This document shows positions 20,951 to 32,700 of a DNA stretch of 64,000 nucleotides, piece after piece. The stretch is from Enoplolaimus lenunculus. Its lineage: Eukaryota > Nematoda > Enoplea > Enoplida > Thoracostomopsidae. How positions within the stretch are numbered: the first letter of the stretch is position 1; each line of letters opens with the position of its first letter. The DNA lies in contig JASANG010000836.1 of NCBI GenBank assembly GCA_030248215.1, positions 1 to 64,000 on the forward strand, written 5' to 3'. The position numbers were made by a program, and so were the translations under genes. The notes beneath the pieces are model-generated. The model saw nothing but the letters and a program-made list of their open reading frames with translations. It was not told the origin of the DNA and searched no databases.

Positions 20951-22653
20951 TTCATACATTGGCTCAGCGTGAAAAGTTTGACATGCGGATGCTTGGACGC
21001 AAAATGAAGCCTCATACAAATGCTGCATATCGGTAAAACGTTGATGCATACCAATTACACCACTCGGCTTCAGAATCAACTGCTGAGTTTTTCTGCTTTT
21101 TTGCCTTACAATAACCTTAATATACACATGTATCTTGGTTCTTCCATGTTTTACCATTTTGCATATGAAGGCAAGGCACTACATCGATGTGCAGCATTAG
21201 CATGAGATTTCATTCTGCTCCATACATCCGCATGTCACACAAAGCAGGTGTTCATATCTGCTATATCCATGACGGAAGAACTTCAGTTATGCTTTTGAAA
21301 GGTCGCGAAACCATGAATGAAAATTTTGCCACAAAACGCAATGCCAATCGCTGATATATAAGTATGGTTTGAATTCAATATGCAGCTTCACCGAAGAAGC
21401 AAGACGCGTTTCAGGTTGGTTAGGCCTTCAGAGTTAACGCAGTTCCAGCTTTGCTTTCGGTTTCATGTTTACAAACAATAACGTTTAGCTTATATATTCT
21501 TTTTAGCTTATATATTCTTTCTGAACTCTCGTTCTGTAAAATAGCTATATAATTTTACCTGATGCTTCTGTTATTTTTGGAGCACGGCATGGTTAAGTTT
21601 TTTGCCAGTTTTTATTTCAAGCAAATAACTAGGGTCCGGTCGAACGTGGTTTATATTTATAACTTAGATTTTGAAGGAAATTTTATCTGACTGCAACCGC
21701 CAGAACATTTGCCTTTCAATAAAAGTGAATGCGTTATTTGATTATTTTTTAAATGGGCTTACAATTATTATCGAAATAGCTGGAATAGGTTGCATATGCA
21801 AACAATAATTTAAGACAAGGCTATCAAATTCTGCCTTAAATAAGTACCTAGGTATATTATAGGATGACGGTTGCATAATTTCACGCATGAATGCATCCAT
21901 TGTGTTGATTTCAAGCCGCTGAGCCGTGTCTTTTGCTTTACGCTTTATATGCTTTGTTGTATTATGACGAGTTGGTTGTGGTGTAGGCTTGCACCTGACC
22001 GAATAAATATAATAAACATACCAGTTGTCGGAACAGTTGTATACTGCATGCATATATAAACGTAGTTAAAAATACATATAGTATGTATATACTTTACGTA
22101 CGCAACCTTTCCAAGATGTATGTTATATACAATGGTGCATGGTTTGTGCACTAAACATGTATATACCAGGGTTCAACCGGAATTCCTGTTCCGGCCGGTA
22201 TTCCTACAAAACGTAAATTCCTTTTCATGTTCCTGATCCAGCATTCAATGATGCTGGAACCGGAATTTTTACGGTTTTGAGGCAAATGATTCCTAAACGT
22301 TTAAATATTGTAAACTTTGTCATTTAAAAATTGTTTTTGCAAATATAATATATCAATTTTGTTAAACTGTTTCTGATGTGTTTTCGCAAAACTTGATAAT
22401 GAAATACTGAAGATTCACGCAAGCCGTTTTTTGGCAACTTTTCTCCTCAAATCCGGATTCATATTTGTCCGGTAGAGACACGGTTTTATAGAACCATTGT
22501 TAACTGTTTGCCAGTTCTAGCTTTAAAATTTATATTCTAATTCTTCAGCACGCGGCTGTACTTTTTTGAAAAACCTTTTATTAAAAGGGAGGAAAAGAAA
22601 AACAATAGTAAAAATTCATCTAGAAAAAATAAGAATACTCGTTGTATATATAT
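20951..22653. other. no gene seen; AT-rich intergenic DNA
   Basis: No supported exon. A left end of the CAGGGTTCAACCGGAATTCC MITE family begins at about 22169 without an identifiable right end. The remainder is AT-rich with short TATA/CATATA runs. Confidence 0.4.
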
Positions 22654-23135
22654 CAGGGTGCAACCAGAATTACAATTTACCGGAACCGGAATTGAAAAAA
22701 TTACCGGAAACAAAACCGGAACCAGAAAGTGAAAAATACATGCCACCAAAAATTCATTTAATTTTCTTTTTTGTAATATTGGTGGAATAACCTTTACTTG
22801 GAGATAGGTATTAACTTTATCTGCTGTATTTTAGATTTCCGCAATCCACGGAAGCCGAAATATATCTTCGATGGTTTATTTTCGGCGATTGTCAGGGTTT
22901 GCATACTATACTAATGGAATCTATTTAATTTTTGTCGTCATTTTTTCGTCATATATTTCAATTTCCACCGACCAAATTTTAATATCGAAACCGGAGGGTG
23001 AAAAAAAATGCCGGAACCGGAATTGCGGTTGCGCCCTGAAATATATACCGAAATTGTTAATTCCGGTAAAACATTTACCGCAACCGGAACGTCAAAAGTT
23101 GCCGAAACCGGAACCAGAATTCTGGTTCCACCCGG
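22654..23135. mobile_element. hAT-like MITE family B, 482-bp copy
   Basis: Starts CAGGGTGCAACCAGAATT and ends GAATTCTGGTTCCACCCGG, an inverted pair. The interior is rich in CCGGAACCGGAA. The flanking octamers ATATATAT and ATATATAA agree at 7 of 8, though this AT sequence is low-complexity. Confidence 0.65.
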
Positions 23136-23743
23136 ATATATAAACATATATACGTATCATTATATTCGTCTATATCAATTATATAACTCGTACGCTATAT
23201 ATGTATAAACCTGTTGGTACTATATTTGCCTGCGTCAGGGTTCAAATGAGAGCGCAAAAGCGAAGATGTATTTTTAGTTTTTACATAGCTAATATTCTTA
23301 TACCTATGTAGTATTTTGATGAGTCTATGACGACCCTGTTCATATGTCAAAATAAAGTGTTTTTGCAAGGGTTTTCAACTGAATACATCGAAGTTTAATT
23401 TAAGTTTCGTGTTTTATACTTAAAGTATTGTTGTGATTAGTTTCAGCTACGATAAGACATGCACGAGTGCTGTGTAAATGAAACTTTTATCTGTATGTGT
23501 GTATATCTATTATCACATAGCATATTCTCCCTCATTTTATGGCATTGGGTATTGCTGATATTTTCAGGTTTCTGAAGCACGATACGTATTCGACTGGCAA
23601 ATTTTGTTCCGCAGCTGTTAAGGGTCTGATATGTGGACGTTTTAGTTGGTTAAGGATTTGTTCTATCGTTCTTAGGTTGAAGAATATTAAATGTTTTCAG
23701 ACACTCTTTTTGTCAAAACTGTAATTTGGTAATGGATAAATGG

Positions 23744-24169
23744 CATGGTGCAATCTGAATTCCGATTCCGAATAGAATTCCGATTCAAAACGAGTTCCGA
23801 TTCCGATTGCACCGGAATTCAGATTCAAAACGAGTTCCGATTCCGATTGCACAATCAATCGGAATCGGAATTTCCACATTTTAATTTTAAGCCTATTTGT
23901 TGTGAAATGTTGTATAAATATTTTACATCATTTATCTACGGTTGTATTAGCTTTACAGAGCCAAAAAATTATTGCCAATTGGTTCATGCGACGTCTTTGA
24001 GAATTGTTGCCAGCCGTCAGACATTCTAAATCAATATTATAGATACTTTGTTAATACAAATTATCCGCATAGTCAAAAATTTGGTAGTTCCGATTCCGAT
24101 TAAGGTATAAATTTGCTGTTCCATTTCCGATTCGGATTTCGGTATAATCCAGTTCCGCTTTGCACCCTG
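23744..24169. mobile_element. hAT-like MITE family B2, 426-bp copy
   Basis: Left end CATGGTGCAATCTGAATTCC and right end CAGTTCCGCTTTGCACCCTG. The flanking octamers ATAAATGG (23736) and ATAAGTGG (24170) differ at one base. The right half is shared with the ends at about 27330 and 33799 and with the complete short copy at 31849-32075. Confidence 0.8.
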
Positions 24170-24744
24170 ATAAGTGGTCCTGTTTTGTCTTATTCAATCA
24201 GGGTTTTATGTATTATATATATCATCAAATCATTCCACAAATGAATATTGTTCAATGACTGTTTCTGAATGAATGACGTATAAAAATGACCTTAGGTTGA
24301 ACCTGAAGGAATCGCGTTCGGTGTTGAGTTCGTCCAAGGTTTGACGATGCTTGTTTAGTTACTTTCCACATTAGAGCATACTTCCTTGATAAATGAAAAA
24401 ATTCCGTAAGCTCGCGCCTTCCCCATCATGTATAGATTAGTGTGATATTGACATTTTTTACATTTCAATCAGGGGTAGGCTGCCGCGCCGCGAACCCACC
24501 CCGCCGTTTTAAAACATCTACGCAGGATTGGGGCTGCCACACTCGGTCTAAGCCGGTATTATAATTAGAGATGTCCCAAAATTTAAAAGTACTTCATTAG
24601 CGATATTAACTTTTCTAATAATGAGCTGTTTTGAATGGTTGGGGGGACAGCCCATAGCCTGCTTAGGTTTTCTAGAAACTGCGGGTGATTCACAAGGGGA
24701 ATCTTCTCCAACTGAAAAGTAACACGTGCTCATACCTCGCTACT

Positions 24745-24985
24745 CTAATTTGTGGGGAAGGGTGAAGTAAACAAGTAAATTTGGGGGGAGGGTTGAAGTA
24801 AACAAGTAAATACGGGGGGTGAAGTACACAAGTAAATTTGGGGGAGGGTGTGTGAAGTAAACAAGTAAATATGGGGGGTGAAGTACACAAGTAAATTTGG
24901 GGGAGGGTGTGTGAAGTAAACAAGTAAATGTGGGGGGGAGTAAACAAGTAAATTTGGGGGGTGCAGTAAACAAGTGTCGGTCAGG
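24745..24985. repeat. GTGAAGTAAACAAGTAAATT-GGGGGAGG minisatellite
   Basis: Eight to nine units of about 23-33 bp, each with AGTA(A/C)ACAAGTAAAT followed by a G-run. Open frames on the minus strand (TCLLHPPNLLVYF-type repeats) arise from the array and are not genes. Confidence 0.85.
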
Positions 24986-27440
24986 TATATTTGCATATGT
25001 ATACATATATTATAATATGGTTGTTCAATGGTTTACCAGTTTTGTCTACAGGGACTCAGTCAATAATACACACGCACCAGGTTTCGGTCACATTAGCTCG
25101 CACGGCGTCGTGTATTAAAAGCAAAATAGTGTTGTTAATTAACCTGACAAAATGGATGTTTGAAATAGAGTTGACTATTACCGCTAGTCAGAGGCGTTCA
25201 GATGTAAATATTAGTCGAAACCCGATGTAGGCCCACAGCTACCGGTAAGGGGTGCGCTGCTGTCCAATGTGAACGACTTCGCTCGTTTCGCCCCCATGGA
25301 AGAAAAATTTTCAGCTGCATTCAAAGGTGATATATTAGGACAATTTTCGTTGCAACCTCTGGAAATCTTGCATCCCTTGCTACGTATTCCAGGCGGCGGG
25401 ACTGTCTGAACCTCAAAGTGCTATGTGTGTGCTTAGGTGGCGTTTTGAACAGTATAGCGAAGTCAGTTTAGGCTGGTAATGTGTGTTTTTTGGAAATGCC
25501 GTCTGTTGGTCTTTGAGTTATCGTTGACGAAGCTCAGAGTTGTGGAAGTGGATGGGTGGCGACGCTATCGGTCGCGAGTGATTCGTGTGCAATACTGCAC
25601 GGTGACAGATGCTGACGAAGGAATTCAGTGCATACAGCGACCCTATGCGTGTCTGTAATGCGTCATCCACAATAATTTTTGTTTGTCGCGCGTGGCAAAT
25701 CCAATAATTTACTTTCTGGCTCAAATGTTTTAATTAAATTCAATTCCAATAGTAATTCAAGATTTTATTCAGTTTGTGGAATGCAGCTAAAATAATTACC
25801 AGTCGTAATAGAACTACATGTATTAAGCGAAGTTCGGACATGTTTACTTTTCAATCAGTCTAAAGATTCTAAACTCATAAAGCACAAACCGATAACTTGA
25901 CCCACTTACTTTCCAATTAATCTAGTATACAGTTTAGTTATTAGCTGAATATACACTGATTGGTTTCTGAGGTATATAAACAATTGATTCATATTTGTCG
26001 CACCCAGAAACACTTCAATAACCCTAATAATCCGAGAAATTAAAGTTCTAATTTAGACTTAGCAGTTAAGCTAATATGCACATTTAGCTATTAGCTAACT
26101 ATTCAATTATCGGTTTTGAAAGTTTGTAGACAATTTATTCAGATTCCTCGCACCCAAGAGTCCTTTAGTGCCGAAATTAGATTGCTTGCAACCATAATAA
26201 TTTGTGAAATATCTTAAAACGACCCAATTTGGGCTTCACCAATATGCAAATTATATCACACTACTACAACAGTTTATGGTTGACCTAAGAAATTAGTGCT
26301 CAACTTTATCTCCACTCCAGCAGTTAATGTAAGAAAATTTCGGTTTTAGTGTATCGTTCAAAATTTTTAAAAATTAAATGAAGGTCAATGTCACTACACC
26401 CTAAAGTAAAACTGTGTTAATTTTAGAAATTGTTCAAAATTCTAATTCGGAAATGAAAGGTCAATTCACAACTGTGTTATGTGTTAATGAAATTCAATTA
26501 CACACGTGTTCGGATTTAAATGCGTGGTCTGGGACAGTATGTACTGTACGAAAAGATGTTTTGTGGATGAAAGTAATTTTAAATGATAACACTCATATCG
26601 CATTCAGAATGGAAAATTTTACAAAAACGATAATTTTCAAATGTTAAAATTATATTAAAAATTCCTTGAAAGTACATGAATGGGCTTGTAGCCTTGGAAG
26701 GTTTTCTTTGGAAATGCTAGCAAAACGTACAATAATCCTGTCGCGATAGGTTTCGGCCGGATATATCTGTTCTTGATTGGTTGGTTGCTACCGGATATAA
26801 TATGCGACATGGGTGGTCTGAGAGGTCATTTGTAGAATACTGAGCGAATCTCGGACCCACTATGAGCTTGTTTTTGCTTAGTTCGTTAATTGTTTTAGAC
26901 CGTTCAAGTTCAAGTCTTGTAGTATTATTCTATACATGGCTACATGTTTGACCTTTTATTTTGTTTTGGGTTTTATTCGTAGCCAGTGTTTTATCTTTTA
27001 TCGCTATTTTTGGTGCGGGCTTCCATCGGCCTCTAAAAATTTGCCTGCCTGTAATAAGTTTTAGCCCACTTAGTTATAAATTATTTCCGCGCTAGTCTTA
27101 TTCGCAGTTCAAGTTAATTTTACTGTTGTTCCTGCGTATATGGCTTTGAGTTAAGTGATTCATAACACATTTTTGAAAACCGTTTTCAGCCAACAGATAT
27201 CTAAATTAATTAATTTGTCGATAAAAATTATTCATAATAGTCACAAAATTTCCAGGTCCAATTTCGGTATAAATTTGCAGTTTCGATTCAGATTCAGATT
27301 CCGATATAATCGAGTTCCGCTTTGCACCCTGGGCTCGCACTAAGGATCGACCGGAACCGGGCCGGATCTCTGCAATTTTTAAGATCCGGATCCGGTAAAA
27401 TTAACTACCGGATTTCCGGATCCGAAATTTGATATATATA
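24986..27440. other. mostly unclassified intergenic DNA
   Basis: Besides the possible exon at 26.4 kb, only a truncated B2-type MITE right end (about 27250-27330, ending TTTGCACCCTG) is recognised. No RNA gene or other exon-like frame is seen. Confidence 0.4.
26411..26647 (+). CDS. possible terminal exon, unknown cysteine-containing protein
   Basis: A TTAATTTTAG acceptor (ending about 26425) is followed by an open frame to a TAA at 26645. It encodes about 75 residues containing FTTVLCVNEIQLHTC, WSGTVCTVRKDVLWM and HIAFRMENFTKTIIFKC. The regular spacing of Cys and aromatic residues and the beta-strand-like pattern look protein-like, unlike the surrounding AT-rich DNA. No family is recognised and no upstream exon was identified, so it may be a pseudogene piece or a chance frame. 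Confidence 0.35.
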   Translation, partial: TVLILEIVQNSNSEMKGQFTTVLCVNEIQLHTCSDLNAWSGTVCTVRKDVLWMKVILNDNTHIAFRMENFTKTIIFKC

Positions 27441-27441
27441 A

Positions 27442-27825
27442 CAGGGTGCAACCGGAATTCCGGTTCCGGTTCCGGCATTTTTTCACCTTCCGGTTCCGGT
27501 AAATTTTTACCGGATTTAAAAATTCCGGTGTTATAATTTGGCCGTTTTTTAACTCTGCTAATTTTTGAGAATCTCTTTTGAAAGCCAATTGTACTCCGAA
27601 TACAAGCCATTGATGGTGGATTTCACTTCAGTCGACGACGAAAATCTAAAATACAACAAGTAAAATAAATACCTATGTTCGACTAAGGTTGTTTCATAAA
27701 TAATAGAGCAAAAAATACGATTAAAATGAAATTTTTGGTGAAATGCATTTTTCATTTTCCGGTTCCGGTAAAATTTTCAAATTCCAGTTCCGGTTCCGGT
27801 AAATTGTAATTCCGGTTGCACCCTG
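27442..27825. mobile_element. hAT-like MITE family B, 384-bp copy with target duplication
   Basis: Ends CAGGGTGCAACCGGAATTCC and GTAATTCCGGTTGCACCCTG are near-perfect inverted repeats. The flanking octamers ATATATAA (27434-27441) and ATATACAA (27826-27833) differ at one base, as expected for an hAT-type insertion. No transposase is encoded. Confidence 0.85.
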
Positions 27826-28454
27826 ATATACAAGCAAAAACATACCCAAATTGGTGTATGTATTTCAACTATGCGTACGTAATCTAATAAGAACTGTGTG
27901 AGCATTAATGCTTTGTTGGAATGTCAGGTTAATGACATCCACGTGGAGACCAGTGTTGTTGCGGAAGAAGAACAAACATAAAAATTTTAAAGACTTCTTT
28001 TTTAGTTGCTGTAAGTTTTGTTGACTAATTTTGCGAAACAATCAGTTGTACTTTTTGTATTTTATATACGTTTGGTATTGAAAAATTAACCAGCTAGTAA
28101 CATCCGGATCTGAATTTTAAGATCCGGATTCGGATCTGGTAAATGCAAAATTTTGGATCCGGTCGTTCACTAGATCACACTCAGGAAACTTCAACAAGAG
28201 CAATGATCATAACGATAAAATTTGAGAAAAACAAACTGAAGATAGCGTTAGTTTACACTGTTTATACGTATTTAGAATAGGCCTAATTTTGTTAGAAATT
28301 TACAAAGACACTAATCAGAGCAGGGCCTATTTCCCCAAAAAGGCGTCCACTATTCGGTTGGACAACAGTAATTGGGTATGAAGTAGCTTTCAGATTGTAT
28401 TAGAAGTTATTTATTTAAACAGTTAGAATGAGTATAATAGAGGACATCGTATAA

Positions 28455-29342
28455 CTTCTTCGGACCGGAAGTCACCCAGTCAACAGGTGCATACGAGAAG
28501 GTACCTCCGAGAACAAGATTCGATTAAAATACGAGCTGGTCCTCGTCGTTCAAAGGACTTTGTACACGACTAATGTTTTGTATCATATAAAGGATGGTAA
28601 ACGTGGCCGCGTGGTCTGTGCGGAATCAGAACGATTAGCTCCAGTCAAAAAGGCACATCAGCAAACACACCACGGGTCAAGAGACACAGTCTTGGCACAC
28701 CTACAAAACGAACATTTCTGGAAAAGCGTGGTTAAGGACATTAGCAGCGTGTTGAAAGATTGTTCATATCGTAATATTGAAACGGGTAAAAAAATTCCAC
28801 CCCACTGTTTCGGCACGAATTGTCATATGTACCCACCGATTGACATTAAAAACAAAACAGTAAACCCTCCAGCAATGACACCATCAGGTTATCTCACCAA
28901 GCCTAAGGAAGTCAAGCCTGTTAAAGGAGACGGCAACTGTTATCGGGCAGTGTCATACGCAATGACTGGAACTGAAGCCCATCATATGGTGATGCGAAAA
29001 AAAATTGGCGTTATCCTGTCCCCCGAGATACGTCCCATGTTTGAGTCATGTTACAACGAAGACATGGCAGCCTACCTTGAAAGTACTGGCGCAAGAAACG
29101 CAGGAACTTGGGCAACCGATGTCGAGATTTTTGCAACAGCATCTCTCCTTAAGCTTGACATCAGAATTTATTATATAGTCGACAACAAACCTATATGGTA
29201 TTTATTCTATAGCAGCAATTTCCATTCCACAAAGACGAATAAGAAAATAATATATTTGGCAAATGAGACTAACACTTATTACGATTTGGTTCTGTCTGTG
29301 GAATTAGCCAATTTACTGATAATTCCGTATTGGGGGAAATGA
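28455..29342 (+). CDS. OTU-like cysteine protease frame with integrase-type zinc segment; probably element-derived
   Basis: A single long open frame encodes about 295 residues. The first methionine or usual alternative start lies near 28560. The N-terminal part (KKAHQQTHHGSRDTVLAHLQ ... VLKDCSYRN) resembles the HHCC zinc-binding segment at the start of retroelement integrases. The C-terminal part has the signature of OTU-family deubiquitinases around the catalytic cysteine (VKGDGNCYRAVSYAM) followed by the expected GTWATDVEIFATASLLKLDI block. Such a fusion is best explained as part of an LTR-type or other virus-like element, or as a gene derived from one. No terminal repeats, reverse transcriptase or capsid frame were recognised around it, so the parent element is incomplete here and is treated as a fossil. 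A host deubiquitinase is the alternative. Confidence 0.6.
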   Translation, partial: LLRTGSHPVNRCIREGTSENKIRLKYELVLVVQRTLYTTNVLYHIKDGKRGRVVCAESERLAPVKKAHQQTHHGSRDTVLAHLQNEHFWKSVVKDISSVLKDCSYRNIETGKKIPPHCFGTNCHMYPPIDIKNKTVNPPAMTPSGYLTKPKEVKPVKGDGNCYRAVSYAMTGTEAHHMVMRKKIGVILSPEIRPMFESCYNEDMAAYLESTGARNAGTWATDVEIFATASLLKLDIRIYYIVDNKPIWYLFYSSNFHSTKTNKKIIYLANETNTYYDLVLSVELANLLIIPYWGK

Positions 29343-31848
29343 GACGCAACACGTGTCCAGCAGGAGAATTGTGTTTCCAGATCCAGGGCACAGTAACTTC
29401 CCTTGGGGCTGTTGTAGACGTTTCACTCTACAGGATTAAGCTTAGACTCAAGCTTAAATTTAGAATTTCGAAATTACAACTGCGGGTTCCCTCGGCGCTT
29501 TTATGGATTTTCAACTCCACAGGATTAAGCTTAAACTAAGGATTAAGTTTTAAATAAGGCTTGTCTAAGCCTAAGCTTGTTCTTAAATTTCAAAGATTTC
29601 AAGTCTCGCATTAACTTTGGTTTTATAATTTGCACATTTCTAAGACGGACATTTTTGACGTCAGAAGTTTTCTTCATTGTTAACTTTTAGTAAATAATGA
29701 TTGCTAAATGATTTAAAAATTGCAGTTTCGGCATTAATTTTAGAAGGCAAAATGTATAAAAAATTCTTTCGATGTCTCAAAGCTTTAAGAATCTAACGTA
29801 CTTTTAGTTTCTATATCCTTGTTTAATGTATACAGCTATTTCTAGGTATAGGCAAACTGAGACAGAGGTGGATATGATCAGTGAAATTTCTGGGCGGCTG
29901 TTCGAAATAGATACTTTTACCAAGTTTAATAAGTTGTTGGCTTCAAAAATACGGTTGTGGTTTGCTGTGTTTGTTTGCAAAAACATTTGAAGTATATAAT
30001 CACGTTTCGAAATGAAATTCTGGCTTACGCCCCACGTAGCTGAATTGATGTATATGCAGTCTCATGTGTGAGAGGCTCCTGTGCTTCTAGGATATATTTG
30101 GTTAGAGATTGTATCTGGTTTAATGGCAACAAAATAAATGAAAGGAAAACGCAAAAGACCTTAAACCAGCAGGCTGTCCAATGGTTTTACGATGTTTTAA
30201 CTCGCATATAATGCGAGTTTTGTCTTTGTGTTTAATTATTTGAGTGTTGTGCTATACTTATATATTTATATATTATTTGCATATAGACATATATGTATAA
30301 GTATATATGGTTTGTGTTGTGTTCTGGTATTAGCATGGTTTTCGATTCTTTGTTGTTGGTTTTTTACATGTTTTGTTGGTATGATATTGGCGTGATTGTT
30401 TTAGTTGGTGTTGTTGCTATTGTTTTTTATTGTTGTTGTTGCTACTGTTTATTATTATTAATATTATTGAGCGAAGCTCGGAGTTTCGCGAAGCGTTTTA
30501 TATTTTGTGACCTGGGGTAGAAAGGTGGATGTCCGTCTGTCTGTCCGTCCGTCCGCCCGAAAAGAATCTCAAGAACTGCTGAACCTATTTTTATAAACTT
30601 TTTTATATGAAAGTCTGGTATTCTGAGGTGTTAACCACGCAATGGTGTTTTAAATTTTAAGCCGTTTATTACCTACAGGCTAATTTGCATAATTGGTTAA
30701 GCCTACATTGGGTTTTTTAAGATATTTCGCTAATTATTTATTAGGGTTACAAGCAATCCCCAAGGAATCTGAATAAGTTGTATACAAACCTTTAAACTAC
30801 TAGTGTGGTTCGTTTGGTTGATTTCCTCGTGACCATAGTGGCAAATTGTTCATTCATAAATTAAATACCTATGTATACGAAAAAAATATATTTATTTATT
30901 TTACTAAGAAAAAACAACAAAATATTTACATTGATACTTGTGTTTAAATACTAAATTGAAATATGTAAACATAGAAGAAAGTCTGAATCAATGAATGAAT
31001 GAATGAATGTATGAATGAATTTTTATGCCAGTAACAGGTTCAGGTTCGGTGTATTTTAAAGCCAGTTGACTACAAATTGGTTACGGTAAACCATCGGACC
31101 AGATTTCAGGTTCTGTACAATGAAACCGTATGGGTTTTTTATGATTTGGTTCAAAAAATCTAACTGGTTTATTTGGAATATTTTTTTCGGTTTGAATGTT
31201 GATTTGAATAATTGTTTCAAGTATATATCAGTGGGCGTTTTGATGGGCGTAATGGTCAAAGATGTGGTGTGAATGCACGAATGGTTAGAGTGGCGCTATA
31301 CTGGTGATGACGACCGGCAGGGATGGCCGGTCTCGGTTAAAAACGAGACCGAGACACCTGTTCCTTGCGTTCGATGCCGTCCGGGGATGATGCACGATAA
31401 TGTATGGTGTCGCACGGCAAGTATAGAGCCACCCTCAAGAAAAACCTCTGTGGCAAAGCGAGTGAGAAGCTGGGCGTAAAATGTCGCTTCGAATCGTTTT
31501 GGAGTTTAACAGTTGGTTTCGGTTTTCTGCTTGGAGGTTTTATAGCCTCACCTGACCTTTGGCTACGAGTTGTATGAGGATTGAAGATGTCTACAGGAGC
31601 GATACCCGATTGTCTCGTGCTGTCGAGGCCTTGGTGCTGTTTTTAAACCGAGCGCCAAAGGCAAATTTTTAATAAATGAATTGAGATTATTTTTGAAGGC
31701 CGGAGAATTAGAAATCCATAACGGACAATTCACTTCGAGTTCGTCCTACGCACCTTGTGTAGAACGCCAGCGTTCCTTGCCCTGGGGGTGGAATTTCAGA
31801 AGGGACATCAGGACTTTTGTGCGTGAATTACAACGATAACATTGGTGG
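29343..31848. other. intergenic DNA with simple repeats
   Basis: TTAAGC/TTTAAG-like words at about 29430-29580 recall the TTAGGC MITEs. A CCGTCTGTCTGTCCGTCCGT tract lies at 30530-30550, preceded by GAGCGAAGCTCGGAGTTTCG, and looks like the edge of a dispersed repeat. A (GAAT)n run is at 30985-31020. A short GC-richer stretch (31273-31480) has an open frame without recognisable domains and is not called. Confidence 0.45.
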
Positions 31849-32075
31849 CAGGGTGCAAAGCGGAACTGAATTATACCGGAATCGGATTTGGAACAGCAAA
31901 TTTATACCGGAATCGGAATCGGAACTACAAATTTTGTGACTATACGGATGATTTTGGATTAACAAGTATAATAATCAAAATGTGGAAATTCCGATTTCGA
32001 TTGATTGTGCAATCGGGATCGGAACTCGTTTTGAATCGGATTTCTAATCGGAATCGCAATTCCGACTGCACGCTG
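31849..32075. mobile_element. hAT-like MITE family B2, 227-bp copy with perfect 8-bp target duplication
   Basis: Ends CAGGGTGCAAAGCGGAACTG and CAATTCCGACTGCACGCTG. The octamer ATTGGTGG occurs exactly on both sides (31841-31848 and 32076-32083). This is the cleanest evidence in the window that the CAGGGTGCAA families make 8-bp duplications, as hAT elements do. Confidence 0.9.
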
Positions 32076-32264
32076 ATTGGTGGGGCAAAATTTATTCGTT
32101 GACGCCTGAGCTTTATCTGGTTACAGTGCGACATGTACGAGCGTATGAGGATGTGATGCGAGGAGCGAATTTTGTTGCGTCGCTAGGAAAGCGCTATTCA
32201 CAGTAGAGTATGTCTATGATGATTCTCAAATTTACAATACATACAAGTATATTATTTATATATA

Positions 32265-32700
32265 CAGGGTTCTTTTGAAATTCTTGCAAAAATTCAATTC
32301 CTGTTTTTGTTTGTTCCGGTGTTCAAAGCCGTAGGAAGCGGAATTTTTACGATTTTATGGCAAATTATGACGAATAAGCTGAAAAATAAGAGTAAATACG
32401 TCTGAGAGAATTTTGCTGACTCAGATTGTTTTCATAATTTGTGTTTTATCTGTAGATTCGTTATATTTTAACATATTTAAAACTTGACTTTTTACAACTT
32501 GGAAAACTGGCCAATGAAAACGCAAAACAGTTGATAAATAGCGCATTTCATTAAGGATTGTAATCCAATCAGCAGGAAGTTCGGTAGTGCAATTTTTTTA
32601 CAGTTCCTGTTCCGGTTCCAGTTAGTTTTCCGGTGAAAAAATGAATTATTCCTGTTTATGTTTGTGCTTCGTGTGAAATGTAGTTTTAGTTGGAACCCTG
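32265..32700. mobile_element. hAT-like MITE (CAGGGTTC ends), 436 bp
   Basis: Left end CAGGGTTCTTTTGAAATTC and right end TAGTTGGAACCCTG, with internal TTCCTGTTCCGGTTCC-like words, the same family as 9551-9923. No convincing target duplication. Confidence 0.6.

Noticed and set aside
23556-23610. Short terminal-exon-like frame after a TTTTCAG (VSEARYVFDWQILF...)
   Set aside because: Only 17 codons, with no partner exon. Too short to support.
24690-25006. Minus-strand repetitive Leu/Pro/Tyr frames
   Set aside because: Produced by a G-rich minisatellite. The peptides differ between frames only by array phase.
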